DNA of 64,000 bases from Pacificitalea manganoxidans. Lineage in GTDB: Bacteria > Pseudomonadota > Alphaproteobacteria > Rhodobacterales > Rhodobacteraceae. Of this stretch, positions 1 through 10,035 are shown piece after piece. The notes under the pieces are model-generated. The model searched no databases. It had not been told where the DNA came from and was given only the letters and a program-made list of their open reading frames with translations. The stretch's first letter is position 1. Each line of letters opens with the position of its first letter. The position numbers and the translations under genes were made by a program. The stretch lies in contig NZ_CP021404.1 in the NCBI RefSeq assembly GCF_002504165.1, forward strand, positions 3,244,770 to 3,308,769, read 5' to 3'.

Positions 1-434
1 CACTGTCGGCCAACGGGCGCTGGGGCAAGGTCAGTCGCGGCCCCCGGCCCGGCTGGGCATCGATGGCATATCTAACCCCCGTGCCGGGCGGGCAGGACCC
101 GCGCCGTTGGCCGGTCTTTTGCACTGGGACCGAACCGTTCTGGTCGCTGCATTTCGATGCCACCGCAGGCACCGCCCGTTGGTCGGCACCGGACGAGAGC
201 AGCCTCACCTACGCGATGAGGCTCGCCGCGCCGCAGGGATTCGATGATCCGCCGCGCATGGCCGCCACCCTTCGCACGGAGGGGGACGCAATCACGCTGA
301 TGACCCGCGCCGAACAGTGCAGCGACGGCATGTCCGATCGCGGTTTTGGCCTGTCGGTTGATCTGCTGCGCAACGGCACAGGTGGCACGCGCCATCTGCG
401 CGGCTGTTGCAGCATGGACCAAGGTGACAACTAA
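1..434 (+). CDS. COG3650-like protein, C-terminal part (5' end outside window)
   Basis: The reading frame is open from the first bases of the window (first full codon at 3), so this is the 3' part of a longer gene. The first visible residues (GRWGKVSRGPRPGWAS) resemble the end of a bacterial SH3 domain. They are followed by a segment with CTGTEPFWSL, a Trp-rich middle, CSDGMSDR and a final GCC, which is the pattern I associate with COG3650 proteins (predicted envelope proteins of unknown function). An SH3-COG3650 fusion would suit an envelope role, but no function is established. It ends 6 bp from the convergent alkB gene. Family call is from remembered motifs. Confidence 0.6.
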   Translation, partial: LSANGRWGKVSRGPRPGWASMAYLTPVPGGQDPRRWPVFCTGTEPFWSLHFDATAGTARWSAPDESSLTYAMRLAAPQGFDDPPRMAATLRTEGDAITLMTRAEQCSDGMSDRGFGLSVDLLRNGTGGTRHLRGCCSMDQGDN

Positions 435-440
435 GGCACG

Positions 441-1094
441 TCAGGGATCGACGACCCGCAGGGTCAGGTTGATGCGCCCGCCTTTTGGCATCAGCGAGGA
501 CGAGCCAAACCGGATGCGATCCACCCCGTGATAGGTCAGCCGCGCGGCACCGCCCATCACGACCACGTCGCCCGACTTCAACCACAGCGATTCCGTCCGC
601 CCGCCCCGCGTCGGATTGCCCATGCGAAACAGCCCTTCGTCGCCCAAGGACACCGACACGACCGGATAGCCGAAATCGGCCTCGTCCTTATCCTGATGCA
701 GACCCATGCGCGCGCCCTCGCCATACCAGTTCACCAGACAACAATCCGGCAGACGGGCCAGCCCGGTGCAATCGCGCCAGATCTTGAGCACCCGGTCGGG
801 AATGGGCGGCCATGCCATGCCCTCGGGATGGCGCGGCTCATAGCGATAGCCCCGCCGGTCCGTCACCCAACCATAGCGCCCCGCCGATGTCATGCGCACC
901 GACATCGGCTGCCCGCGCGGCGTGACCGGCCGCACCAGCGGCGCAGCGGCGATCACACCGCGCAGATCGTCCAACAGGCTTTCCTGCGCCGGGCGGTCCA
1001 GCCAGCCCTGCCGGATCTCGAAATCCCGAATGGTCAGAATGTTTCCGTCGCCCGGGTTGCTGCTCGCTGCTGCGTCACGTTCATTTTCCGTCAT
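441..1094 (-). CDS. alkB: AlkB-type 2-oxoglutarate/Fe(II) dioxygenase
   Basis: Predicted 217-residue DNA repair dioxygenase that oxidatively removes methyl groups from 1-methyladenine and 3-methylcytosine, using Fe(II), O2 and 2-oxoglutarate. The iron triad is visible: His133 and Asp135 in GLHQDKDE and His189 in TYHGVDRI. The 2-oxoglutarate-binding RxNxTxR signature is present as RINLTLR starting at Arg207. The length matches the E. coli enzyme (216 residues). Two in-frame ATGs lie close together at the start and the first is used here. It is divergent from dnaK, and its start codon lies only 30 bp from the heat-shock -35 element; joint regulation is possible but unproven. Confidence 0.93.
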   Translation of the reverse strand: MTENERDAAASSNPGDGNILTIRDFEIRQGWLDRPAQESLLDDLRGVIAAAPLVRPVTPRGQPMSVRMTSAGRYGWVTDRRGYRYEPRHPEGMAWPPIPDRVLKIWRDCTGLARLPDCCLVNWYGEGARMGLHQDKDEADFGYPVVSVSLGDEGLFRMGNPTRGGRTESLWLKSGDVVVMGGAARLTYHGVDRIRFGSSSLMPKGGRINLTLRVVDP

Positions 1095-1123
1095 TTTCCC
1101 GCCAATTTCCGCCGTTGCGTCCG

Positions 1124-1155
1124 CTTGCAGGCACAGGGTGCCCTCCTTATATACG
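1124..1155 (+). promoter_or_regulatory. RpoH (sigma-32) heat-shock promoter of dnaK
   Basis: CTTG at 1124-1127 is followed after 18 bp by CTTATATACG at 1146-1155. This agrees at every defined position with the alphaproteobacterial RpoH consensus CTTG-N17/18-CYTATNTNNG. It lies 114 bp upstream of the dnaK start codon, on the correct strand. No CIRCE-type inverted repeat is visible near it. Confidence 0.85.
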
Positions 1156-1269
1156 CTCCGACGCCGGAAAGGGGGCCATGTTCCCGAACCGGCACGACAT
1201 GGGATCGGGGGACAGGGGCCTCATGGGGCCTGACCCTCAAAACATCGCCGAAGAAAGAGGTAGAGTAAT

Positions 1270-3192
<1,923 letters not shown>

Positions 3193-3217
3193 GGCACCAC
3201 GGCAACGACTGCTGCGG

Positions 3218-3239
3218 CCGGTCCGGGAAACCGGGCCGG
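3218..3239 (+). other. intercistronic hairpin between dnaK and dnaJ
   Basis: Arms at 3218-3226 and 3231-3239 pair over 9 bp (one T-G wobble) around a GAAA tetraloop. No T-run follows, so it does not look like a terminator. It may instead protect the 3' end of dnaK mRNA and so set a dnaK-over-dnaJ ratio; that role is inferred. Confidence 0.55.
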
Positions 3240-3268
3240 TCCGCGCGTTTCGGGCATAAGGACTCCTG

Positions 3269-4426
3269 ATGGCAAAACGTGATTTCTACGAGGTGCTCGG
3301 GGTCGCGCGCGGCGCGGATGCGGACGAACTCAAGAAGGCCTATCGCAAGAAGGCCAAGGAACTTCACCCCGACCGCAACGCCGACAACCCCAACGCCGAG
3401 GCTCAGTTCAAAGAAGTGAACGAGGCCTATGACGCATTGAAAGACCCCGAACGCAAAGCGGCCTATGACCGCTTTGGGCATGCGGCCTTCGAAGGCGGCA
3501 TGGGGGGAGGCGGCCGGCCCGGTGGCGGTGGCGGCTTCAACCAGCAGGGCGATTTTGCATCGGCCTTTTCGGACGTGTTCGACGATCTGTTCGGCGATTT
3601 CATGGGCGGCCAGCGTGGCGGCGGCGGGAGGCCTCGTGCGGCTCGCGGCTCGGATCTGCGCTACAACCTGCGGATTTCGCTGGAAGACGCCTATAACGGC
3701 CTGCAAAAAACGATCAATGTGCCGACCTCGGTCGGCTGTGACGAATGTTCTGGCACGGGCGCCGAAGGCGGTGCCGAGCCCACCACCTGTCCGACCTGTT
3801 CGGGCATGGGTAAGGTGCGCGCGCAGCAAGGCTTCTTCACGGTCGAACGGACCTGCCCCACCTGTGGCGGGCTTGGCCAGATCATCAAAAACCCCTGCCG
3901 TAAATGCGGCGGTGCGGGCCGTGTGGAGAAAGAGCGCGCTTTGTCGGTCAACATCCCCGCAGGGGTTGAGACAGGCACGCGGATCCGGCTGGCTGGCGAA
4001 GGCGAAGCAGGCCTGCGCGGCGGTCCTTCGGGGGATCTCTACATCTTCCTTGAGGTGGCCGATCACAAGCTGTTCCAGCGCGATGGCATGAACCTCTATT
4101 GCCGTGTGCCAGTTTCGATGGCTGCAGCGGCGTTGGGTGGCGACATCGAAGTGCCCAGCATCGACGGGGGCCGTGCCCGTGTGAAAGTGCCCGCGGGCTC
4201 GCAATCCGGTCGTCAGATGCGTCTGCGCGGCAAGGGCATGCCGGCCCTGCGCGGCGGACAGCATGGCGATATGATGATCGAACTTGCGGTCGAGACCCCG
4301 GTCAATCTGACAGGTCGTCAGAAAGACCTGCTGCGGGAGTTCGAAAAGCTGGGCGAGGATAACAACCCGCAAAGCTCGTCGTTCTTCTCCAGCGTCAAAA
4401 GCTTCTGGGACGGGATGAAGGGCTGA
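3269..4426 (+). CDS. dnaJ: co-chaperone DnaJ (Hsp40)
   Basis: 385-residue type I J-protein that delivers substrates to DnaK and stimulates its ATPase. The J-domain covers residues 1-70 with the essential HPD at 33-35. A Gly/Phe-rich linker follows (about 75-125). The zinc-finger domain has all four CxxCxGxG repeats ([32 protein letters not shown]). The C-terminal peptide-binding domains are complete. AAGGA seven bases before ATG supports the start. It is the second gene of the heat-shock operon and is followed by a strong terminator. Confidence 0.98.
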   Translation: MAKRDFYEVLGVARGADADELKKAYRKKAKELHPDRNADNPNAEAQFKEVNEAYDALKDPERKAAYDRFGHAAFEGGMGGGGRPGGGGGFNQQGDFASAFSDVFDDLFGDFMGGQRGGGGRPRAARGSDLRYNLRISLEDAYNGLQKTINVPTSVGCDECSGTGAEGGAEPTTCPTCSGMGKVRAQQGFFTVERTCPTCGGLGQIIKNPCRKCGGAGRVEKERALSVNIPAGVETGTRIRLAGEGEAGLRGGPSGDLYIFLEVADHKLFQRDGMNLYCRVPVSMAAAALGGDIEVPSIDGGRARVKVPAGSQSGRQMRLRGKGMPALRGGQHGDMMIELAVETPVNLTGRQKDLLREFEKLGEDNNPQSSSFFSSVKSFWDGMKG

Positions 4427-4470
4427 CACCGCCCCCGCCGTCCCGGAACCATCCGGCATGAATCTAGTTG

Positions 4471-4501
4471 ATCCCCGAGACACGTCTCGGGGATTTTCTT
4501 T
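4471..4501 (+). terminator. rho-independent terminator of dnaK-dnaJ
   Basis: ATCCCCGAGA (4471-4480) pairs perfectly with TCTCGGGGAT (4485-4494) around CACG, followed by TTTTCTTT. The T-run runs directly into the ATG of the next gene at 4502. Confidence 0.9.
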
Positions 4502-5125
4502 ATGTTCGACTGGATTACCGGCGCAATTGACAGCATGGGCCTGTTCGGCGTTGCGCTCTTCATGTTTCTTGAAAACGTGTTCCCGCCGATCCCTTCGGAA
4601 CTGATCATGCCGCTTGCTGGCTTCAACGCTGCGCGGGGGGACATGAACCTCATCACCGTCATCATCGCAGGCTCCATTGGGTCGCTCGCGGGGGCGCAGC
4701 TTTGGTATGAGATCGGTCGCCGGATCGGGCGCCAGCGCATTCGCGCGCTTGCGGACCGGCACGGGCGCTGGCTGACCGTCAGCCCGGACGAATTCGATCA
4801 GGCTGACCATTGGTTCGAACGGCATGGCGGCATGGCTGTGCTGATCGGGCGTCTGATCCCAACGGTGCGCACATTTATCTCCGTCCCTGCCGGCATCGCC
4901 CGCATGGGCCGGGTGCATTTCCTGCTGCTGTCGGGCATCGGCACCGTCGCGTGGACCAGCCTGCTGGCCGTGCTGGGCTATGTGCTCGAAGGCGGCTATG
5001 ACGCGGTGTCCGCTTGGCTGGACCCGGTTTCGACCGCTGTGGTTGTCGCGCTGATTGGGGCCTATCTCTACCGCGTGGCCACCTATGGCCGCCGCCAGCG
5101 CCGTAAACACCCCTTGGACGCCTGA
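4502..5125 (+). CDS. DedA family inner-membrane protein
   Basis: 207 residues. The N-terminus contains MFLENVFPPIPSELIMPLAG (starting near residue 21), the DedA/SNARE-associated signature. RFVP-like motif GRLIPTVRTFISVPAG near residue 117 and several hydrophobic segments complete the fold. DedA proteins are membrane proteins implicated in undecaprenyl-phosphate or phospholipid flipping and in membrane-potential homeostasis; the substrate cannot be read here. The ATG at 4502 directly abuts the dnaJ terminator, and its only Shine-Dalgarno-like run (GGGGAT) is the 3' arm of that hairpin. Family members begin with the same MFDWI-type sequence, so I keep this start. Confidence 0.88.
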   Translation: MFDWITGAIDSMGLFGVALFMFLENVFPPIPSELIMPLAGFNAARGDMNLITVIIAGSIGSLAGAQLWYEIGRRIGRQRIRALADRHGRWLTVSPDEFDQADHWFERHGGMAVLIGRLIPTVRTFISVPAGIARMGRVHFLLLSGIGTVAWTSLLAVLGYVLEGGYDAVSAWLDPVSTAVVVALIGAYLYRVATYGRRQRRKHPLDA

Positions 5126-5168
5126 GCTATTTACCGGATATTTACCAATCCTGCGCGATGGTGAGGCT

Positions 5169-5972
5169 ATGCCTCCGCCCCGCCATTTCTCCGAAGGGCC
5201 CCTGCCCCTGTTCGCAAGGCCTTCGCCGGTGGAGCCGGTGGACATGCCCGCGACGGATTCGGGCGCACGCGTCATCCCCAAACGCCCTGCGCCGCCACCG
5301 CCAAACTATATCCGCGGGCATCGTCAACGGCTGCGCGAGCGGTTCGATCAGGGCGGCGCACGCGCCATGCCCGATTACGAATTGCTGGAGCTGATCTTGT
5401 TCCGCGCCCTGCCCCGGCGCGATGTGAAGCCGCTCGCGCGGAAGCTTCTCGACACGTTTGGGGATTTCAACCGCGTGCTGTCGGCCTCTGCCTCCCGGCT
5501 GCAGCAGGTGCCGGGACTGGGCGCGGCAACCGTGACCGACCTAAAGCTGGTAGAAGCCGCCGCGCATCGCATGGCCCGGTCCCGTGTCATTGACCGACCT
5601 GTCATGTCGGGCTGGACTGCGCTGCTGGATTACTGCCACACCACAATGGCCCATCGCGAAACCGAACAGTTTCGCGTGCTCTATCTGGATCGCAAGAACG
5701 TGCTGATCGCGGATGAGGCGCAGGCTGAGGGCACCGTCGACCACGTGCCCGTCTACCCGCGCGAAGTGGTCAAGCGGGCGCTGGAACTGAATGCCAGCGC
5801 GCTGATCCTTGTGCACAATCATCCCTCGGGCGATCCGACCCCGTCAGAGGCCGACATTACCATGACCCGCCGCATCTCGGAGGCCGCAGTGGCGCTTGGC
5901 CTGACGCTGCATGATCATCTCATTGTCGGTAAGGAGAGGGAACTTAGCTTCCGTGCGCACGGCCTCCTCTGA
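5169..5972 (+). CDS. radC: RadC-like JAB domain protein (DNA repair protein family)
   Basis: About 267 residues. A helix-hairpin-helix region (PGLGAATVTDLKLVEAA) precedes the JAB/MPN metalloprotease-like domain with the JAMM signature HNHPSGDPTPSEAD near the C-terminus. Despite the name, a repair role is not well established and the JAMM motif suggests a metal-dependent peptidase or nuclease-like activity. The frame is open back to 5055, which would overlap dedA by 71 bp; I chose the ATG at 5169. A further candidate at 5244 has a GGTGGA upstream. The start is therefore uncertain, the family is not. Confidence 0.88.
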   Translation: MPPPRHFSEGPLPLFARPSPVEPVDMPATDSGARVIPKRPAPPPPNYIRGHRQRLRERFDQGGARAMPDYELLELILFRALPRRDVKPLARKLLDTFGDFNRVLSASASRLQQVPGLGAATVTDLKLVEAAAHRMARSRVIDRPVMSGWTALLDYCHTTMAHRETEQFRVLYLDRKNVLIADEAQAEGTVDHVPVYPREVVKRALELNASALILVHNHPSGDPTPSEADITMTRRISEAAVALGLTLHDHLIVGKERELSFRAHGLL

Positions 5973-5992
5973 CAGAGGCGGCGGGCTGGCGG

Positions 5993-6985
5993 TCAGGCGG
6001 TCAAGGCATCCGTCGGCTTCAAGATACCGGTATCCATCCCGCGCCGGTTCAGTTGTGGCACGTTCATCCGGCGCAGCGTGGCAGGATGCGCCGGATCAAG
6101 AACCCCCAACCGCACGAGGATCGCAGCAATCGCGCATTCCGATGCGCGGGTGCTGCCGTCTTCGATCTTTAGCGCGATGCCCAGTTTCTGTTCCGGCAGG
6201 ATCGCGACGAACACCGCCTCGGCGCCGGTCTTGATTGCCACGGTGCCGCCCATGGCGCGCATCAGTTCGGTGCAGGCCCGACCTTCGCCCGCGACCAGTT
6301 CGGGATGCTGCATCATGGCGCTGCGCAGCGCGATCTGTGCGTCGCCCCGCGCGCTGCCCTCCTGCGCCCCAGCAAAGCCCGCCATCGCCCGCGCAAGCCC
6401 TGCAACGGTGCAGGCAAAGTTCGGCGCCGAACAGCCATCAATGCCATAGCCCGGACTGGTCTCGCCCGTGACCTCCTCAAACGCTGCGCGCACAGCTTTC
6501 TGCACCGGATGGGCGGGTTCGATATATTCGCTGCCTGCCCCCAGATGCCGGGTCAGCGTCAGAAAGCCCGCATGTTTGCCAGAGCAGTTGTTATGCATCT
6601 GCCCGGCATGGCCATGGGCACAGGTGATCTGATCGCGGGCGGCGGGATCACGCGGCATCTGCGGACCGCAGCGCAGCGCGTGTTCGTCAAGATCGAGCAC
6701 ATTGAGCCAGCGCCGCACCCGGTCGGTATGGATCGCCGCGCCTTGGTGGGAGGCACAGGCCAGCGCAAGCTGCTCGGCCCCCAGCCCCGCGCCGCGCGCC
6801 GCCCCGCTTTCCAGCAGCGGCAGCGCTTGGATCATCTTGACGGAGGAGCGCGGGAAGATCAGTTGCTGCGGATCGCCCCAGCTTTCAACGATTTCACCAT
6901 CGGGACGGCAGATCACCGCATGGCCGCGATGGACACTTTCCAGAAACGGCCCGCGCCACAATTCAACAAGATCCACCGCGCTCAT
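5993..6985 (-). CDS. asparaginase (Rhizobium AnsA-like, class 3)
   Basis: 330 residues of the Asparaginase_II family, thermolabile type hydrolysing L-asparagine to aspartate and ammonia. Family landmarks are visible: FPRSSVKMIQALPLLESGAA, ACASHQGAAIHT, the Cys-containing segment MHNNCSGKHAGFL and YGIDGCSAPNFACTV. The family has Ser/Lys and a Zn-binding Cys-Lys pair, consistent with SSVK and NNCSGKH. The frame is open 17 codons further upstream, but GGGAGAA eight bases before the ATG at 6985 (MSAVDLVELWRG) fits the family N-terminus. Convergent with radC. Confidence 0.88.
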   Translation of the reverse strand: MSAVDLVELWRGPFLESVHRGHAVICRPDGEIVESWGDPQQLIFPRSSVKMIQALPLLESGAARGAGLGAEQLALACASHQGAAIHTDRVRRWLNVLDLDEHALRCGPQMPRDPAARDQITCAHGHAGQMHNNCSGKHAGFLTLTRHLGAGSEYIEPAHPVQKAVRAAFEEVTGETSPGYGIDGCSAPNFACTVAGLARAMAGFAGAQEGSARGDAQIALRSAMMQHPELVAGEGRACTELMRAMGGTVAIKTGAEAVFVAILPEQKLGIALKIEDGSTRASECAIAAILVRLGVLDPAHPATLRRMNVPQLNRRGMDTGILKPTDALTA

Positions 6986-7148
6986 GCCCGCTTCTCCCAG
7001 CAGAATTCCGCCAACGGGGCTTTCGGCGCGCCCCACTTTTGCGTTATTCTCGGCTTAGCGAGTTGAAATTCGATCCGCCACCCGAAAAGGTCGGGCAGCG
7101 ACCTCCATGGCGGAGAACGAGGCAGAGACAGCTGGAGGCTGTAGAATT

Positions 7149-7679
7149 ATGACTACCCGGATCAAGACCGGACTGATCGCCGGTGCCGTCGCCCTTATGG
7201 CGGCGCTGCCGCTTGTGGCGCAAGAATCGACCAACCGTGTCGCGGCCAAAACCGATTGGAGCGTTTTCATCGAAAGCGACCCGACCGAATGCTGGAGCGT
7301 GTCAGCCCCGAAGGAAACCGTAAACACCCGTGACGGCCGTGTCGTTGCGGTGCGGCGCGGTGACATCCTTCTGTTCGTGGCCTACCGGCCCGGCTCGGAT
7401 GTGGAAGGGGAGCTGTCCTTTACCGGCGGCTATCCGTTCGCGCCCGGCTCGACCGTGACGATGCAGATCGGCGGCAACAGCTATGAGCTGTTCACCGAAG
7501 GCGAATGGGCTTGGCCTGCATCCGCGTCGGACGATGCCAAGATCATCACCGAGATGAAGCGCGGTGCAGAAGCCACGCTGAGCGCCCGCTCCGAGCGGGG
7601 CACCAACACCAAGGACTCGTTCTCCCTGCTCGGCTTCACCGCCGCGCTGGAGGAGGCCGAAAGCCGCTGCACGGGCTAA
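7149..7679 (+). CDS. invasion-associated locus B (IalB) family secreted protein
   Basis: 176 residues with a signal peptide (hydrophobic segment GLIAGAVALMAALPLVAQ, cleavage likely after VAQ or nearby). The body carries IalB-like features: WSVF..SDPTECWSVSAPKE, VRRGDILLFVAYRPG, and a C-terminal FTAALEEAESRC. These are periplasmic beta-rich proteins, widespread in alphaproteobacteria; the name comes from Bartonella and does not imply virulence. The start is the ATG preceded by GGAGG (7134-7138). A strong terminator follows directly, so it is probably monocistronic. Confidence 0.85.
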   Translation: MTTRIKTGLIAGAVALMAALPLVAQESTNRVAAKTDWSVFIESDPTECWSVSAPKETVNTRDGRVVAVRRGDILLFVAYRPGSDVEGELSFTGGYPFAPGSTVTMQIGGNSYELFTEGEWAWPASASDDAKIITEMKRGAEATLSARSERGTNTKDSFSLLGFTAALEEAESRCTG

Positions 7680-7705
7680 TACCCCCTGACGGCGAGAGAC
7701 CAAGA

Positions 7706-7730
7706 AGCGGGCCAATGGCCCGCTTTTTTG
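7706..7730 (+). terminator. terminator of the IalB-family gene
   Basis: AGCGGGCC (7706-7713) pairs with GGCCCGCT (7717-7724) around AAT and is followed by six T residues. It sits between two convergent genes; the opposite strand has only a poor T-run. Confidence 0.9.
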
Positions 7731-7759
7731 TTCGCAAATGACTGAGTGGCGGATCGTTC

Positions 7760-8416
7760 TCAGCCCGCAGTGTCGCGTGCGCCAAAGATAGCGGAGCCTA
7801 CGCGGACATGGGTGGCCCCCTGCCCGATGGCCGTCTCGAAATCCCCGCTCATGCCCATCGACAAACCGTCCAAGCCATTGCGCTCGGCTATTTTGCGCAG
7901 CAAGGCGAAATGCAGGCTCGGTTCCTCATCCACAGGGGGGATGCACATCAGGCCCTTTACCGGCAGATCGAGCGCGCGCGCCTCCGCCACGAAGTCATCC
8001 GCATCGGCGGGCAGCACGCCTGCTTTCTGCGGTTCCTCGCCGGTATTGACCTGCAAGAAAAGGTCCGGACATTGGCCCAGTTCCTGCGCCAGTCGGGCGA
8101 TGGCACGCGCCAGTTTCGGACGGTCGACGGAATGGATCGCATCGAACAACTCCATTGCCTGCCGGGCCTTGTTGCTTTGCAGCGGTCCTAGAAGATGCAC
8201 GGAAACCCCGTCGAAGTCCGCGCGAAACTCCGGCCATTTTCCGGCGGCCTCCTGCACCCGGTTTTCACCGAACAGACGGTGGCCTTGGGTCAGCACATCG
8301 CGAACGCGGGCGTCAGGCTGGACCTTGGACACCGCGACCAGTTGCACCGACCCCGGCGCACGTCCTGCGGCGGCTTCGGCTTTCTCGATGCGCTGCTTGA
8401 TCTCGGACAGGCTCAT
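7760..8416 (-). CDS. yggS: YggS family PLP homeostasis protein
   Basis: 218 residues of the PLP-binding barrel family (YggS/PROSC). It binds pyridoxal phosphate without known enzymatic turnover and buffers cellular PLP. The PLP lysine is K31 in LVAVSKVQPD. Other family signatures are FGENRVQEA near residue 50 and HLLGPLQSNKA near 74. The C-terminal GMSGDFETAIGQGATHVRVGSAIFG is the phosphate-binding end. The ATG overlaps the stop of the upstream sulfotransferase by 4 bp (ATGA), so translation is probably coupled. Confidence 0.94.
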   Translation of the reverse strand: MSLSEIKQRIEKAEAAAGRAPGSVQLVAVSKVQPDARVRDVLTQGHRLFGENRVQEAAGKWPEFRADFDGVSVHLLGPLQSNKARQAMELFDAIHSVDRPKLARAIARLAQELGQCPDLFLQVNTGEEPQKAGVLPADADDFVAEARALDLPVKGLMCIPPVDEEPSLHFALLRKIAERNGLDGLSMGMSGDFETAIGQGATHVRVGSAIFGARDTAG

Positions 8417-9879
8417 GACAAACGGTCTCCCATAGCGGTGATGAAGGGCGCCATTTCCTCGGCGTGGCGCTCCCAGGCGCGGCGAGAGGAGGCATAGATC
8501 GGCTGACGCACCTGATAGATGCTGAGCGTCCGCACCCGGCCCGATGTCGTGCCGGTTTCCAGGCACGCATCTTCCCAGTCCAGTCCAGCCGCACTGACCA
8601 ATGCGCGGATCTGCGGCTCCGGGTCGGCGACGAGATCCTCATACCGGATCTCCTCAAAGCCGCCGGGCAGGCGATCGCGCCAGTAATCCAGCACCCGCAG
8701 AAATACACTGCAATAATGCGCCAGGTCCTCAAGGTCGTAGGCGTAGCGGTGGGTGCCCTCTGCAAACACGTTCTTATAGATCGACAGCGCCACGTCGCGG
8801 GGATCACGCCGCACCACGATGATCCGCGCGCCCGGTATCGCCTGCCGGATCAGGCCGGTCATCAGGTAGGACTGGATGGATTTGTCCGTGAACCGTGCCT
8901 GCGTGCCGAGCCGCTTCTGGGCGGCCGCGACATACGTCTCGCCAAGGCTACGAACATCGGCGCGGGGCAGATCCACCAGCGCGCGTGGCTCCGCACCGGG
9001 ATAGTTAAGCCGGGAATAGGCCATACGCCGCAGCAGGTTCATTTCCTCGCCCGCCGTTACCGCGCTGTGCCGGGCAAGGATCTGTTCCACCAGTGTGGTG
9101 CCACTGCGGGGCAGGCCGGTGACGAAGATCGGGCTATCCGCCGCAGGCGCCGTCGGCGCGTCGAATTCCATCCCGTCGAACAGGCGCAGCCAGCCATCCA
9201 CCTCGGCTTCCCACGCTTTCGGATCGTAGGGATGAGCCGCGCGGGTGTCGGCGTTGGCTGGACGCAGATAAGTAAAGACGCGCTCATGGCGGCCCGCATC
9301 GTCCATCGCCTTGGCCAGCGCGAAATTCATGTGGATGCGCGCGCGCCCGGTGCAGCGAGGATGGCGCAGCGCCTTTTGCATCTCCGCGATGACCGGCGCA
9401 TTGGGGGCAATTTTCTCCCCTCCGACCATCAGCCGGTAAAGCTCGCCATCCCAAGGTGCCCGCTTCAACGCCCGGCGAAACTCCGCGCGGGCCGCGTCAA
9501 AGCGCCCGATCTGCTGGAGATAAAGCGCCTTATCCGCGCGCGGCTTTACCTGCTCGGGCGCCAGCGCGATGAGACGGTCATGCGCGGCAAGCGCGGCGTC
9601 CTCGTTCCCGGCAGCGCTGTGCAGCAGCACCTCGGCGCGCGGAATGGCAGGCTCCGCAGGGGCGAGCGCGGCGGCATTCTGATAATGGGTGGCGGCCTGA
9701 TCCGTCTGTTGTTCAGCAGCCGCGATCTGTCCTAACTGGAAATGAATTTGCGCCACTTTCGGCGCGCGCAGCAGCAAGGCCTGCAAAATCGCGCGCGCTT
9801 CAGCAAGGCGGCCTCGCGATTGCAACGCTTGCGCGACATCGAAACGGCCCTGCACGGAATTGGGATCAGCCTTAGCCAT
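8413..9879 (-). CDS. TPR-repeat sulfotransferase
   Basis: 488 residues. Residues 1-170 form tetratricopeptide-like repeats. From about 250 a PAPS-dependent sulfotransferase domain begins with the phosphosulfate loop IFVTGLPRSGTTLVEQIL (251-268) and includes the 3'-phosphate-binding region VVRRDPRDVALSIYKNVF. Such TPR fusions transfer sulfate from PAPS to proteins, glycans or small molecules; the acceptor is not deducible. The frame is open 34 codons upstream, but those codons run through terminator-like hairpins, so I use the ATG at 9879. It is the first gene of a two-gene unit with yggS, an association with no obvious functional logic. Confidence 0.85.
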   Translation of the reverse strand: MAKADPNSVQGRFDVAQALQSRGRLAEARAILQALLLRAPKVAQIHFQLGQIAAAEQQTDQAATHYQNAAALAPAEPAIPRAEVLLHSAAGNEDAALAAHDRLIALAPEQVKPRADKALYLQQIGRFDAARAEFRRALKRAPWDGELYRLMVGGEKIAPNAPVIAEMQKALRHPRCTGRARIHMNFALAKAMDDAGRHERVFTYLRPANADTRAAHPYDPKAWEAEVDGWLRLFDGMEFDAPTAPAADSPIFVTGLPRSGTTLVEQILARHSAVTAGEEMNLLRRMAYSRLNYPGAEPRALVDLPRADVRSLGETYVAAAQKRLGTQARFTDKSIQSYLMTGLIRQAIPGARIIVVRRDPRDVALSIYKNVFAEGTHRYAYDLEDLAHYCSVFLRVLDYWRDRLPGGFEEIRYEDLVADPEPQIRALVSAAGLDWEDACLETGTTSGRVRTLSIYQVRQPIYASSRRAWERHAEEMAPFITAMGDRLS

Positions 9880-9949
9880 TTGCGCCCTGCCCTGTGGTGT
9901 ATCAGGCTTTCTGACTAATCCTCTGCGCCGAAAAAGAAAACCGGCGCAT

Positions 9950-9976
9950 AAGAAAACCGGCGCCAATTGGCACCGG
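9950..9976 (-). terminator. second terminator downstream of porin
   Basis: CCGGCGCC (9957-9964) and GGCACCGG (9969-9976) pair around AATT with one wobble. On the minus strand the stem is followed by TTTTCTT (9950-9956). A further 7-bp stem (9924-9930 with 9942-9948, T-rich loop on the minus strand) lies just beyond it. Confidence 0.7.
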
Positions 9977-9980
9977 CCCA

Positions 9981-10011
9981 AAAGAAAAGAGCGGGCCCGA
10001 AGACCCGCTCT
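9981..10011 (-). terminator. primary terminator of the porin gene
   Basis: AGAGCGGG (9988-9995) pairs with CCCGCTCT (10004-10011). Read on the minus strand the stem is followed by TTTTCTTT. It begins 25 bp after the porin stop codon. Confidence 0.88.
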
Positions 10012-10035
10012 CTCTTATCCAAAGATCCGGTAGGA

